A DNA stretch of 34,140 bases from Pseudomonas sp. (GTDB lineage Bacteria; Pseudomonadota; Gammaproteobacteria; Pseudomonadales; Pseudomonadaceae), in the NCBI GenBank assembly GCA_030656145.1, contig JAUSOF010000038.1, positions 1 to 34,140 of the forward strand, read 5' to 3'. Made by a program: the position numbers and the translations under genes. Below the pieces are notes generated by a model. That model had not been told where the DNA came from. It saw only the letters and a program-made list of their open reading frames with translations, and made no database searches. This document shows positions 1-6,593 of this stretch, piece after piece (the stretch's first letter is position 1; each line of letters opens with the position of its first letter).

Positions 1-43
1 TTGAGCGTAGCGAAACCCGGATGCCGGGCGCGCTTTCTCTTTG

Positions 44-80
44 GTCACTTTCTCTTTCGCGCGAGCAAAGAGAAAGTGAC
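44..80. repeat. perfect 14-bp inverted repeat (hairpin)
   Basis: Bases 44-57 (GTCACTTTCTCTTT) are the exact reverse complement of 67-80, with a 9-base loop. The motif resembles a dispersed Pseudomonas intergenic element that I recall as a hairpin followed by a conserved CTCGCCGTAAGGGCGAAAC-like tail, and such a tail is present at 81-99. It could fold in RNA of either strand. There is no adjacent T-run, so it is not a typical terminator. Confidence 0.7.
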
Positions 81-207
81 TCGCCGTAAGGGCGAAACCA
101 GTAGTCGCAGGCAACGAGGATAATAAATCTGTCCCCTTTTCCAGAGCTAGGAGACCCGGTGACAAGTTAATTGGCTCATTCTGATACTGACCGCGGAGGT
201 CTGCTTT

Positions 208-247
208 TGGTCGCTTGTTGCCTGTCATCACCGACAGCAGTCGACCA
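208..247. repeat. imperfect cruciform repeat
   Basis: The outer arms TGGTCG (208-213) and CGACCA (242-247) enclose an inner CTGTC/GACAG stem. The structure is like the intergenic palindromes scattered through Pseudomonas genomes. With the element at 2458-2528 it brackets the accessory operon. A role in mobility is inference only. Confidence 0.5.
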
Positions 248-449
248 GACATTTCTCTTGGCGCCTATGGTCGGACGTAGGGCCTATACGCGCCTAAGCG
301 CCGATTCGGCATGAACGCTAAGTCTAACCGGCCGAGGCACGGGTAGATTTTCGGCAGAGGGCACATGCGCAGGCCAATGTTGCTCAAGTAAACCAAGCAA
401 GTAAAGTTCAGAATGGACAGGGCAATTACCAAAGCCACTTAAAAAATGT

Positions 450-911
450 TTATTTCTGATATGTATCCCTGTAAGCCTTCTCGAGTTCGGCGACAAGTTC
501 CGCAGCCGATAAGTTAATTTCCATCAACACACGATGGTCCATGTCAAGCTTCTCGCGACCAGCTACTCGATACTGACCATTATCTGACACAGCCTTGCGC
601 AGACGTTTTCCATTTACAATTTCTCTTCCGCTTTTCAAATTCAAAAGCGCCAGAGCAGTCTCCATTTTAAGAAGCTCAGGATCAATTGCCAACTCTAGTT
701 TTTTAGAGCCATCGCAAATCCCTTGAGTTAGGCAATCTATCGCATTCCTCCTGATACTCTCGACAGAGGAAGTTGTTCTGTCGAGAAACTGCCTAACTTC
801 CTTTCTTGTCTCTCGGCGATCATTTCCGCGCGAAACAACAGACCACCCAAGAATAACCACGAGAGATGGGAGGACCCAGCGCATCGCCTCCCCGAAATCA
901 CTAAATTCCAT
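450..911 (-). CDS. small single-pass membrane protein, third gene of GHKL/STAS operon
   Basis: I do not recognise this 153-aa protein. Residues about 11-27 form one hydrophobic segment (WVLPSLVVILGW...). A charged, helix-prone, mostly cytoplasmic-looking region follows, rich in Arg, Glu and Lys and possibly coiled-coil. The start at 911 was chosen because a Shine-Dalgarno-like AAAGGA lies just upstream and because it falls 2 bases after the stop of the preceding gene. A longer frame would add 12 residues overlapping that gene. The spacing implies co-translation with the DUF4325 and GHKL genes. Base composition is lower in G+C than the core genes further right, which suggests transfer. It could anchor or sense for the cytoplasmic partners, but that is inferred from position alone. 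Confidence 0.7.
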   Translation of the reverse strand: MEFSDFGEAMRWVLPSLVVILGWSVVSRGNDRRETRKEVRQFLDRTTSSVESIRRNAIDCLTQGICDGSKKLELAIDPELLKMETALALLNLKSGREIVNGKRLRKAVSDNGQYRVAGREKLDMDHRVLMEINLSAAELVAELEKAYRDTYQK

Positions 912-913
912 AT

Positions 914-1234
914 TTATTCCTTTCGAGCGGCCTTTACATAATCCCATGTCTCGGCGACATAGCTTTCAACCTGAAACTTGATTGTCAGCTTGGAACTCAA
1001 TTCCTTGGCAGTGTAATAACCCTTGCGTACGAGCCCGCCAAAAGCCTCCTCCAAAAAGGATGACCCCAAGGACAGCACACCATTGAGATCAACTGTCACC
1101 TTGTCGTGAGTCCTGAGCGCAGGCAAAAGCACATCATCGCGAAACTCTTCACCGGACTTCTTACCGTCGTCGCGACTCCGAACACAAGGCATTTTCGAAA
1201 AATCTTTTGCGACATATATAGTCATGGTTTTCAT
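914..1234 (-). CDS. STAS-like DUF4325 domain protein
   Basis: The 106-aa protein has the hallmark DUF4325 pattern: a hydrophobic strand (VTVDLNGV, 46-53) followed by LGSSFLEEAFGGLVRKGY (56-73). This resembles the strand-loop-helix of STAS/anti-sigma-antagonist folds. DUF4325 proteins are often encoded beside GHKL-type ATPases, and here the start codon overlaps the upstream ATPase stop (ATGA at 1231-1234), a sign of translational coupling. In SpoIIAA/SpoIIAB-like systems the STAS protein is phosphorylated on a Ser/Thr by the GHKL partner. Ser58 or Ser59 in the GSS motif are the obvious candidates, but no phosphorylation can be read from sequence. No sigma factor is encoded nearby, so the target is unknown. 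Confidence 0.8.
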   Translation of the reverse strand: MKTMTIYVAKDFSKMPCVRSRDDGKKSGEEFRDDVLLPALRTHDKVTVDLNGVLSLGSSFLEEAFGGLVRKGYYTAKELSSKLTIKFQVESYVAETWDYVKAARKE

Positions 1235-2313
1235 GATTTCTCAGAAACCTCGAAGCCGAAGGCTTCTATTGGAATCTTCCACTGGACAATAGTTCCATAA
1301 ATGCTATTTCTTTCATCGTGAGATGCTTCTGAGCTGCGTTGATTATCCAAGGCATAAACGCCACGATTGCTATATATAGATAAACTACCAACCTTCTGTT
1401 CCCGAACAACTTTTAAAATATCCTTCAGCCCTTTACCTCTGTTTTTTTTATTTGTACTAGTCTTGCCTACGGTAAACGCGAGCTGAATCATCTTGTGATC
1501 CTGTCGCTTCACCCCTTGACGCGACTTAAAATATGAAGCTAGCTCCTCTTTCCAGTTCGCTTCTAAAGTGCCAGGGATTCCCAGCCCCAAATCACATATA
1601 ACTACCGCGACATCATCACCAACCTGTCGAGCAAACAACCACCATTTTTGTGGTGCTGTGCCGGGCAGCGGCGTTTTATGCGTTTTGACGTATGCATGCT
1701 CCGAGGAGTTGGCAACAGCTTCGGCCATGCCGCTAAGAAGAGCTGTTCTCAACTCCATGTTGCTGCCTTCAGTCAAAATCTTGGGCAGCTCCTCGGCGAT
1801 GGAATCTAGGTCACCCTCGTGTCCAGATGTGTACAACCAAGCAACTACATTGCTGGCGTTGATTTCCTCAATCCTCGGCTCAAGACCTAACCGCTCTAAC
1901 AGATGGATATGCTGAAACATCTGTTCAACAACACGGTCTGTCGGATACACCGCGCTTAGCTTCTTTGCCGCCGCAGGCACCTGCAACAATCGCTCAATCT
2001 CTGCCACGAGAAGGAGCGTGCCGCAAGGATGTAGTTCCGTAATTCTGGAGAAGTCTATGATCACGTTAGAGATACTGTGATCGTAGACGCGATCTTTTAG
2101 CTTTCGTATGTATTGAATGAGGCTAGTGCGATGGCTTGTCCCACCAAGGCTGACAAGATTAGGCAATCGGAGCTTCGCTGTGGAGAAGTGAACTGACCTT
2201 GACAGTGAAAGGCGCTGATGGCGCGCGAGGCCGCTCATGCGCTTCTGTCGAAACACTTCCGCCCGGCAGTTGCGCCGATACCACTCCAATGCTCGCTTCG
2301 AAACCTTTTTCAT
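1231..2313 (-). CDS. STAS-like/GHKL ATPase fusion (anti-sigma-factor-kinase-like)
   Basis: The 360-aa protein has two parts. Residues about 80-130 resemble a STAS-like strand-helix unit (NVIIDFSRITELHPCGTLLL). Residues about 185-350 are a GHKL (HATPase_c) domain: N-box EAVANSSEHAY (198-208), G1 box DLGLGIP (241-247), G2 box RGKGLKDI (292-299) and a closing strand GTIVQWKIP (340-348). There is no dimerisation/phosphoacceptor His domain and no transmembrane segment, so it is not a classical sensor kinase. It is closer to anti-sigma-factor serine kinases or other soluble GHKL ATPases. The first gene of a three-gene operon, it has a strong ribosome site (AAGGAGG) 4 bases before ATG 2313. The basic N-terminus (residues 1-40, many Arg/Lys) may bind nucleic acid, which is inference. 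Lower G+C than the flanking core suggests acquisition. Confidence 0.75.
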   Translation of the reverse strand: MKKVSKRALEWYRRNCRAEVFRQKRMSGLARHQRLSLSRSVHFSTAKLRLPNLVSLGGTSHRTSLIQYIRKLKDRVYDHSISNVIIDFSRITELHPCGTLLLVAEIERLLQVPAAAKKLSAVYPTDRVVEQMFQHIHLLERLGLEPRIEEINASNVVAWLYTSGHEGDLDSIAEELPKILTEGSNMELRTALLSGMAEAVANSSEHAYVKTHKTPLPGTAPQKWWLFARQVGDDVAVVICDLGLGIPGTLEANWKEELASYFKSRQGVKRQDHKMIQLAFTVGKTSTNKKNRGKGLKDILKVVREQKVGSLSIYSNRGVYALDNQRSSEASHDERNSIYGTIVQWKIPIEAFGFEVSEKS

Positions 2314-2457
2314 ACCGCCTCCTTACGAGGCGCTGATAGTAATGGCTTTCGTCCATCACTAAAAGCGTAGTAGGTAGCGGAAGAGCTATCACCACTAGAG
2401 GAATGAGAACCTGACTGGATGCATTTCATGCGTGGCATAGGGAATTGGAATAACCGA

Positions 2458-2528
2458 CACGACCGTCCGCTTTTTGCCGACAGCCGCCTATCATGACGGG
2501 CGGCTGGGGTCAGTTGCGGTCGGTCGTG
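2458..2528. repeat. 71-bp two-level cruciform
   Basis: Outer arms 2458-2470 and 2516-2528 pair over 13 bases with one mismatch (CACGACCG against CGGTCGTG at the ends). Inside them 2481-2488 (CAGCCGCC) pairs perfectly with 2499-2506. It lies upstream of the GHKL operon and downstream of the gene ending at 2607. It may be a Pseudomonas dispersed repeat or an insertion scar. There is no T-run for a clear terminator. Confidence 0.6.
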
Positions 2529-2606
2529 AACGTGCGCAACCAGTTCGGGGGAAAGCGCAACGCCTTTCCACCCATGGCAGCCTGGGCTGCCTGAACGCGA
2601 GCAGGG

Positions 2607-3179
2607 TCAATTCAGGCCGTAACCTAGCAACTCCTCGGCCGAGAGCACGCGCATCCGGTGCGGTGTGATGCGCTGCATCTCGTCCGCCAGTCGACTGGAG
2701 ACATTCATTTCGCGGAAATAGGCCGCCGGGCTGTAGTGCTGGCCTTGGTGGGCGGCCTGTGCCCGGGCCGAATCGCCGGCAGGGAAGTAGGGGCGGTGCA
2801 GGCCGACATGGCCGCTGACGGTCTTCTTGTGGCCGGCGGCCAGCAGGTAGATGCAGCTGCCCTGACAGACGCCATCAGTGGGCACCAGGACGTCGAAGCC
2901 GGTTTCGCGCAGCAGGCGGCCGATGCGCATGGCTTCGGGGGCGCTGCCGCCGATGCTGTCGAGCAGCACGATCTTGCGGGTGAATTTGCCGGGGTTGGCA
3001 CGCAGGCCTTTGATCAGGGCTTCGTAGTCGCCGGGGGCGATGTCCTCGGAGATCCTGGCGGCCAGCACCGGGCCGAGGCTGTGCTGCTGCGCGGCGTCGA
3101 CCTCGACCTTGGCCTGGGTGGCCGCCGCGTAAAGTGCAGCGGCGCAGAGGATAGCGGTGTGCAGAGGGCGTTTGCGCAT
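2607..3179 (-). CDS. secreted ClpP/crotonase-fold protein (COG3904-like)
   Basis: The 190-aa protein starts with a signal peptide (MRKRPLHTAILCAAALYAAATQA, cut near residue 23). It continues with a ClpP/crotonase-like core: strand IVLLDSIGGSAPEAMRIGRLLRE (about 69-91), then GVCQGSCIYLLAAGHKKTV (about 103-121) and GHVGLHRPYF. In this family the Gly-Ser-Cys or Ser-Ala-Cys turn sits where ClpP carries its nucleophilic serine. Ser108 could play that role, but family members are mostly uncharacterised. It is likely periplasmic. The ribosome site is weak (AGGAT 12-13 bases upstream), yet the start is fixed by the signal peptide. It seems monocistronic, with a MITE-like element just upstream. Confidence 0.75.
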   Translation of the reverse strand: MRKRPLHTAILCAAALYAAATQAKVEVDAAQQHSLGPVLAARISEDIAPGDYEALIKGLRANPGKFTRKIVLLDSIGGSAPEAMRIGRLLRETGFDVLVPTDGVCQGSCIYLLAAGHKKTVSGHVGLHRPYFPAGDSARAQAAHQGQHYSPAAYFREMNVSSRLADEMQRITPHRMRVLSAEELLGYGLN

Positions 3180-3254
3180 GGGGCAGGCAGATCCTGGATA
3201 ACAGCGGTGCGCAGACGATACCTGTAGCCGGTCGCCTGCGCACCCCGGGTCTCA

Positions 3255-3344
3255 GAGGTTGTGAAAATATCGAGCGCCGTAGCGCAACGCCAGCAGCGGG
3301 CGTTTTGAGGCGGTCGCAGTAGGCGGGAGTTTTTTCACAACCTC
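3255..3344. mobile_element. 90-bp MITE-like element with terminal inverted repeats
   Basis: GAGGTTGTGAAAA (3255-3267) and TTTTCACAACCTC (3332-3344) are perfect 13-bp terminal inverted repeats. The element is flanked on both sides by the trinucleotide TCA (3252-3254 and 3345-3347), consistent with a 3-bp target duplication. It has no coding capacity, so it would need a transposase in trans. The right-hand TCA also supplies the stop codon of the GST fragment, so insertion hit the end of, or the space beside, that gene. Confidence 0.65.
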
Positions 3345-3527
3345 TCAGTCGCGGGTAGGGATGGCCAGCCCGCGGATCACCGCCGGGCGCGAGAGAAAGG
3401 CGTCCAGTGCGCGGGTGACGTTGGCGAAGCGTTCGATCTGCACCAGTTCGCCGGCTGCATAGAAGCCGATCAGGTTGCGCACCCAGGGCAAGGTGGCGAT
3501 GTCGGCGATGCTATAGCTGTCGCCCAT
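3345..3527 (-). pseudogene. glutathione S-transferase C-terminal remnant
   Basis: The 60 residues (MGDSYSIADIATLPWVRNLIGF...) match the C-terminal helical domain of YfcG/YghU-type glutathione S-transferases, where Y-S-I-A-D-I-A-T-x-P-W is a conserved helix start. Full-length members have about 200-230 residues. The thioredoxin-fold N-terminal domain and glutathione site are missing: upstream of 3527 the frame is lost and a hairpin region begins. There is no good ribosome site. Stop codon TCA (3345-3347) coincides with the duplicated flank of the MITE-like element. This is a decayed gene; expression as a functional enzyme is unlikely. Confidence 0.75.
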
Positions 3528-3565
3528 GATTCACTGGCGAGCCTCCAGGCGCTGGGCCTTGCTCG

Positions 3566-3609
3566 GGGGTAATAAGACCCCTATCGGTTCCTTCGAGGAA
3601 ATCGATAGG
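3566..3609. other. two mutually exclusive hairpins upstream of HIT gene
   Basis: GGGGT (3566-3570) can pair with ACCCC (3577-3581). Alternatively CCTATCG (3580-3586) pairs with CGATAGG (3603-3609), capped by an inner TTCCT/AGGAA stem. Bases 3580-3581 are shared, so the two structures compete. It lies 107-150 bases before the HIT start at 3716. A leader or terminator role is possible but unsupported beyond the fold. Confidence 0.4.
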
Positions 3610-3715
3610 TGTAGTAGTGGGCATCAACCTGGCTGATGCAGCATGTGCATGGTTCCCTGCGCCGGGGGCAAACCGGTATGGTGCGTGCTTCAACCCAGCG
3701 CAATGGAGAACCCCG

Positions 3716-4153
3716 ATGAGCCTGCATGGCAATTACGATCCGCAAAACATCTTTGCCCAGATCATTCGTGGCGAGGCCCCCTGCTACAAGCTGTATGAGG
3801 ACGACGACGTGCTCGCCTTCCTCGACCTGTTCCCGCAGTCCTTCGGTCACACCCTGGTGATCCCCAAGCGTGCGGCGGCGCGCAATATCCTCGATATCGA
3901 TGCGGATAACCTGTGCAAGCTAATACGGGTAGCCCAGCACCTGACCCAGGTGCTGGTAGACGAGTTGCAGCCGGAAGGCGTGCAGGTGGCGCAGTTTAAC
4001 GGCGCCCCAGCCGGGCAAACGGTATTCCATATTCATATGCACCTCATCCCGCGCTTCGCCGGCCAGGGTATGGGCGTTCATGCCACCAGCAAGGCCGACC
4101 CGGCCGAGCTGGAGCAGCTGCAGGCGCGGCTGGTGCAGCGCCTTCGCGGCTGA
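3716..4153 (+). CDS. HIT family nucleotide hydrolase
   Basis: The 145-aa protein is a histidine-triad hydrolase/transferase. The catalytic motif QTVFHIHMHLIPR (H-x-H-x-H) lies at about residues 101-113. The N-terminus carries the nucleotide-binding strand FAQIIRGEAPCYKLYEDDDVLAFLDLFPQ (abbreviated: FAQI...YEDD...FLD). Family members split nucleoside phosphoramidates such as AMP-lysine or AMP-NH2, often removing aberrant adenylylated intermediates of ligases. Start 3716 was chosen over an upstream frame because GGAG lies 7-8 bases before it and MxLHGNYDPQNIFAQI is the usual beginning. It is monocistronic on the plus strand, convergent with the helicase operon. Confidence 0.9.
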   Translation: MSLHGNYDPQNIFAQIIRGEAPCYKLYEDDDVLAFLDLFPQSFGHTLVIPKRAAARNILDIDADNLCKLIRVAQHLTQVLVDELQPEGVQVAQFNGAPAGQTVFHIHMHLIPRFAGQGMGVHATSKADPAELEQLQARLVQRLRG

Positions 4154-4280
4154 GCCGGCGCAACGCATGGGCATCGCCTGGTGGGTTACGCAGCGCGCCA
4201 CGATGGCGGTGCCTGATCGTTCGGAGGTTGGCGCCGCTAACCCGCCCAGCACTACAACACTCATCTTCTCGGGTAGCCGG

Positions 4281-6593
4281 CTAGAGGCTCGGCTCGCTCA
4301 GCAGCGGCAGGCGGCAGCGATCAACCTGCCACCAGGTCGGTAGCAGGCGGCGGATGGCGGGCTGGTTGAAACGGTCGTCGATCAGGTAGACCACGCCCTG
4401 GTCGTCCTGGGTGCGGATCACCCGGCCGGCGGCCTGCACGACTTTCTGCAAACCGGGGTAGAGGTAGGTGTAGTCGTAGCCCAGGTGGTTGCCGAACATG
4501 CCCTGCATGCGCTGCTTGATCTCTTCGTTGACCGGGTTGATCTGCGGCAGGCCGAGGGTGGCGATGAAGGCACCGATCAGGCGCTCGCCGGGCAGGTCGA
4601 TGCCTTCGCCGAATGCGCCGCCAAGCACGGCAAAGCCGATGCCCTGGCTGGTGCTGCTGAAGCGGTCGAGAAAGGCCTGGCGCTGGCCTTCGTCCATCTG
4701 CCTGGATTGTTCCCAGGTCGGGATCTGCGGGTGGGCGGCGCTAAACTCATCCAGCACCAGGCGCAGGTAGGCGTAGCTGCTGAAGAAGGCCAGGTAGTTA
4801 CCCGGCCGTGCGGCGAACTGGCGCGCCATCAGCGCGGCGATCGGCGCCAGCGAGTACTCGCGGTGGGCGAAGCGGGTGGACAGGTTGCTGACCGCCTGCA
4901 CCTGCAATTGCGCGGCGCTGAACGGCGACTCGACATCGATCCAGGGCGTCTGCTCCGGCAGGCCGAGCAGGTCGGCGTAGTAGTGCGCAGGGCTCAGCGT
5001 CGCGGAGAACAGGGTGCAGCTGTGGGCGGCGGCGAAGCGCGGGGCGAGGAAGGGCGCCGGCACTATATTGCGAATGCACAGGGTCGATGTGGCAGGCCCG
5101 CCGGGGCTGTCGGTGCGGCTGATGTCGAATAGCGAGTGGCTGTCGAAGGCCTCGGCGAGGCGACAGAACAGCATGGCATCCAGGTAGAAGTGCAGCAGCT
5201 CGGCGGCATTGTCCGCCGGCTGTTCGGTAAGGTGGTCGGTGAGGGTGCTGACAGCCTTTTGCAGGGCCATGATGAACAGGTCCGGAGCAGCGGGGTAGAC
5301 CTGGTAGGGCGCTTCCTGGTCGCGCTGTAACTGTTGCCAGTGGCGGTTGACCCGCTCCAGTGGGCCTTTCATTACTGGCGGTGCGTTGCGCCTGAGGGCC
5401 TCGAAGCGGGTCTGCTCGAGTTCGGCGGTGTACATGCCGCGGCCGCGTTCGATCAGGTTGTGCGCCTCGTCCACCAGCAGGGTCACGCGCCACTCGTTGA
5501 GCTGGGTCAGGCCGTGCAGCAAGCCACCCATGTCGAAGTAGTAGTTGTAGTCGCAGACCACCACGTCGCTCCAGCGGCACAGTTCCTGGCTCAGGTAGTA
5601 GGGGCAGATCCGATGCGCCAGCGCGGTTTCGCGTACGCTGCTCTGGTTCAGCCACTGGCGTTCCAGCGCGGCCTGGCGTGCGGCCGGCAGACGGTCGTAG
5701 AAGCCCTTGGCCAGCGGGCAGGAGTCGCCATGACAGGCTTTGTCCGGGTGTTCGCAGGCCTTGTCGCGGGCGACGTGTTCGAGCACCCGCAGCGGCATCG
5801 CGACTTCCTGACTGCGCAGGGTGGCCAGGGCGTCCAGGGCCAGGCGCCGGCCAGGAGTCTTGGCGGTGAGGAAGAACAGGCGATCCAGTTCCTGCTCGGG
5901 GAAGGCCTTGAGCTGCGGAAACAGGGTGCCAAGGGTCTTGCCGATGCCGGTGGTGGCCTGGGCCATCAGGCTGTGACCGTCGCGGGCGGCGCGGTACACC
6001 GACTCGGCCAGCTGGCGCTGGCCGCTGCGAAACTGCTGATGGGGAAAACGCAGGCGCTGCAGTGCCTGATTGCGCAACAGGCGATGCGCGCGCTCGTGTT
6101 CGGCCCAGGCGATGAAAAGGCTGCACTGCAGCTCGAAGAACCCACGTAGCTCATCGGCACTGCAGCGCTGATGGAAAGCGGTTTCGTGCTGGCTGAGGAC
6201 GTTGAAATAGACCACCGCCAAGTCGATTTCGGCCAGACCTTGTTGCTGGCATAGCAGCCAGCCATAGACCTTGGCCTGGGCCCAATGCAGCAACCGGTGG
6301 TTTTCCGGGATACGCGCGATGTCACCGCGGTGGGTCTTGATCTCTTCCAGGCGGTTGTCGTGCGGGTCATAGCCATCGGCGCGGCCGCGCACCTGCAGGC
6401 CCTGGTAGTCGCCGGCGAGCGGCAGCTCTGCCTGGTAACCAGGGCCGCGCCGGGCGACCACGATGGCGTGGCCGGTCATGCCTTCCTGGGCGGTGGGCGA
6501 GGGGGTGAAGCGCAGATCCAGGTCGCCGACCTTGGCCGTGAACTCGCACAACGCGCGCACCGCGACCTGGTATTTGATGAGCTGTTGGCTCAT
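4281..6593 (-). CDS. Rad3/XPD-type DNA helicase with Cas4-like N-terminal domain
   Basis: The 770-aa protein is a superfamily 2 DNA helicase of the DinG/XPD class (COG1199). The first 180 residues look like a PD-(D/E)XK nuclease unit: GRADGYD (D73), LEEIKT (E84, K86) and a downstream QAKVYGWLL helix (Q107) as in RecB/Cas4. The helicase has Walker A ATTGIGKT (213-220), DEAH (in LLVDEAHNLIERG) and a cysteine cluster (CEHPDKACHGDSC...RICPYY) expected to hold a 4Fe-4S cluster. Start 6593 was chosen because it overlaps the nuclease gene stop as ATGA (6590-6593). The pair is co-transcribed under a LexA box, so the helicase should be damage-inducible. I infer that it unwinds damaged or branched DNA with the nuclease. 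Confidence 0.85.
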   Translation of the reverse strand: MSQQLIKYQVAVRALCEFTAKVGDLDLRFTPSPTAQEGMTGHAIVVARRGPGYQAELPLAGDYQGLQVRGRADGYDPHDNRLEEIKTHRGDIARIPENHRLLHWAQAKVYGWLLCQQQGLAEIDLAVVYFNVLSQHETAFHQRCSADELRGFFELQCSLFIAWAEHERAHRLLRNQALQRLRFPHQQFRSGQRQLAESVYRAARDGHSLMAQATTGIGKTLGTLFPQLKAFPEQELDRLFFLTAKTPGRRLALDALATLRSQEVAMPLRVLEHVARDKACEHPDKACHGDSCPLAKGFYDRLPAARQAALERQWLNQSSVRETALAHRICPYYLSQELCRWSDVVVCDYNYYFDMGGLLHGLTQLNEWRVTLLVDEAHNLIERGRGMYTAELEQTRFEALRRNAPPVMKGPLERVNRHWQQLQRDQEAPYQVYPAAPDLFIMALQKAVSTLTDHLTEQPADNAAELLHFYLDAMLFCRLAEAFDSHSLFDISRTDSPGGPATSTLCIRNIVPAPFLAPRFAAAHSCTLFSATLSPAHYYADLLGLPEQTPWIDVESPFSAAQLQVQAVSNLSTRFAHREYSLAPIAALMARQFAARPGNYLAFFSSYAYLRLVLDEFSAAHPQIPTWEQSRQMDEGQRQAFLDRFSSTSQGIGFAVLGGAFGEGIDLPGERLIGAFIATLGLPQINPVNEEIKQRMQGMFGNHLGYDYTYLYPGLQKVVQAAGRVIRTQDDQGVVYLIDDRFNQPAIRRLLPTWWQVDRCRLPLLSEPSL

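Larger units (their letters stand above)
1..449. other. non-coding left flank rich in hairpins
   Basis: No convincing gene is visible in this stretch. It contains a long perfect hairpin (44-80), a second cruciform (208-247) and otherwise unassigned sequence running up to the stop codon of the minus-strand operon at 450. The short reading frames here overlap the downstream gene or lack a ribosome site, so I treat them as chance. It is probably the intergenic border of the accessory operon to its right. Confidence 0.6.

Noticed and set aside
2159..2395. Minus-strand frame overlapping the GHKL gene start (MVIALPLPTTLLVMDES...)
   Set aside because: Overlaps the start of a gene with a strong ribosome site, lacks its own and shows no recognisable domain.
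2659..3227. Long plus-strand frame opposite the ClpP-fold gene
   Set aside because: Shadow of the minus-strand gene caused by high G+C. The minus strand has a signal peptide and family motifs.
4485..6149. Several long plus-strand frames opposite the helicase
   Set aside because: Anti-sense shadows with Ala/Gly/Val-rich composition and no domain signature.
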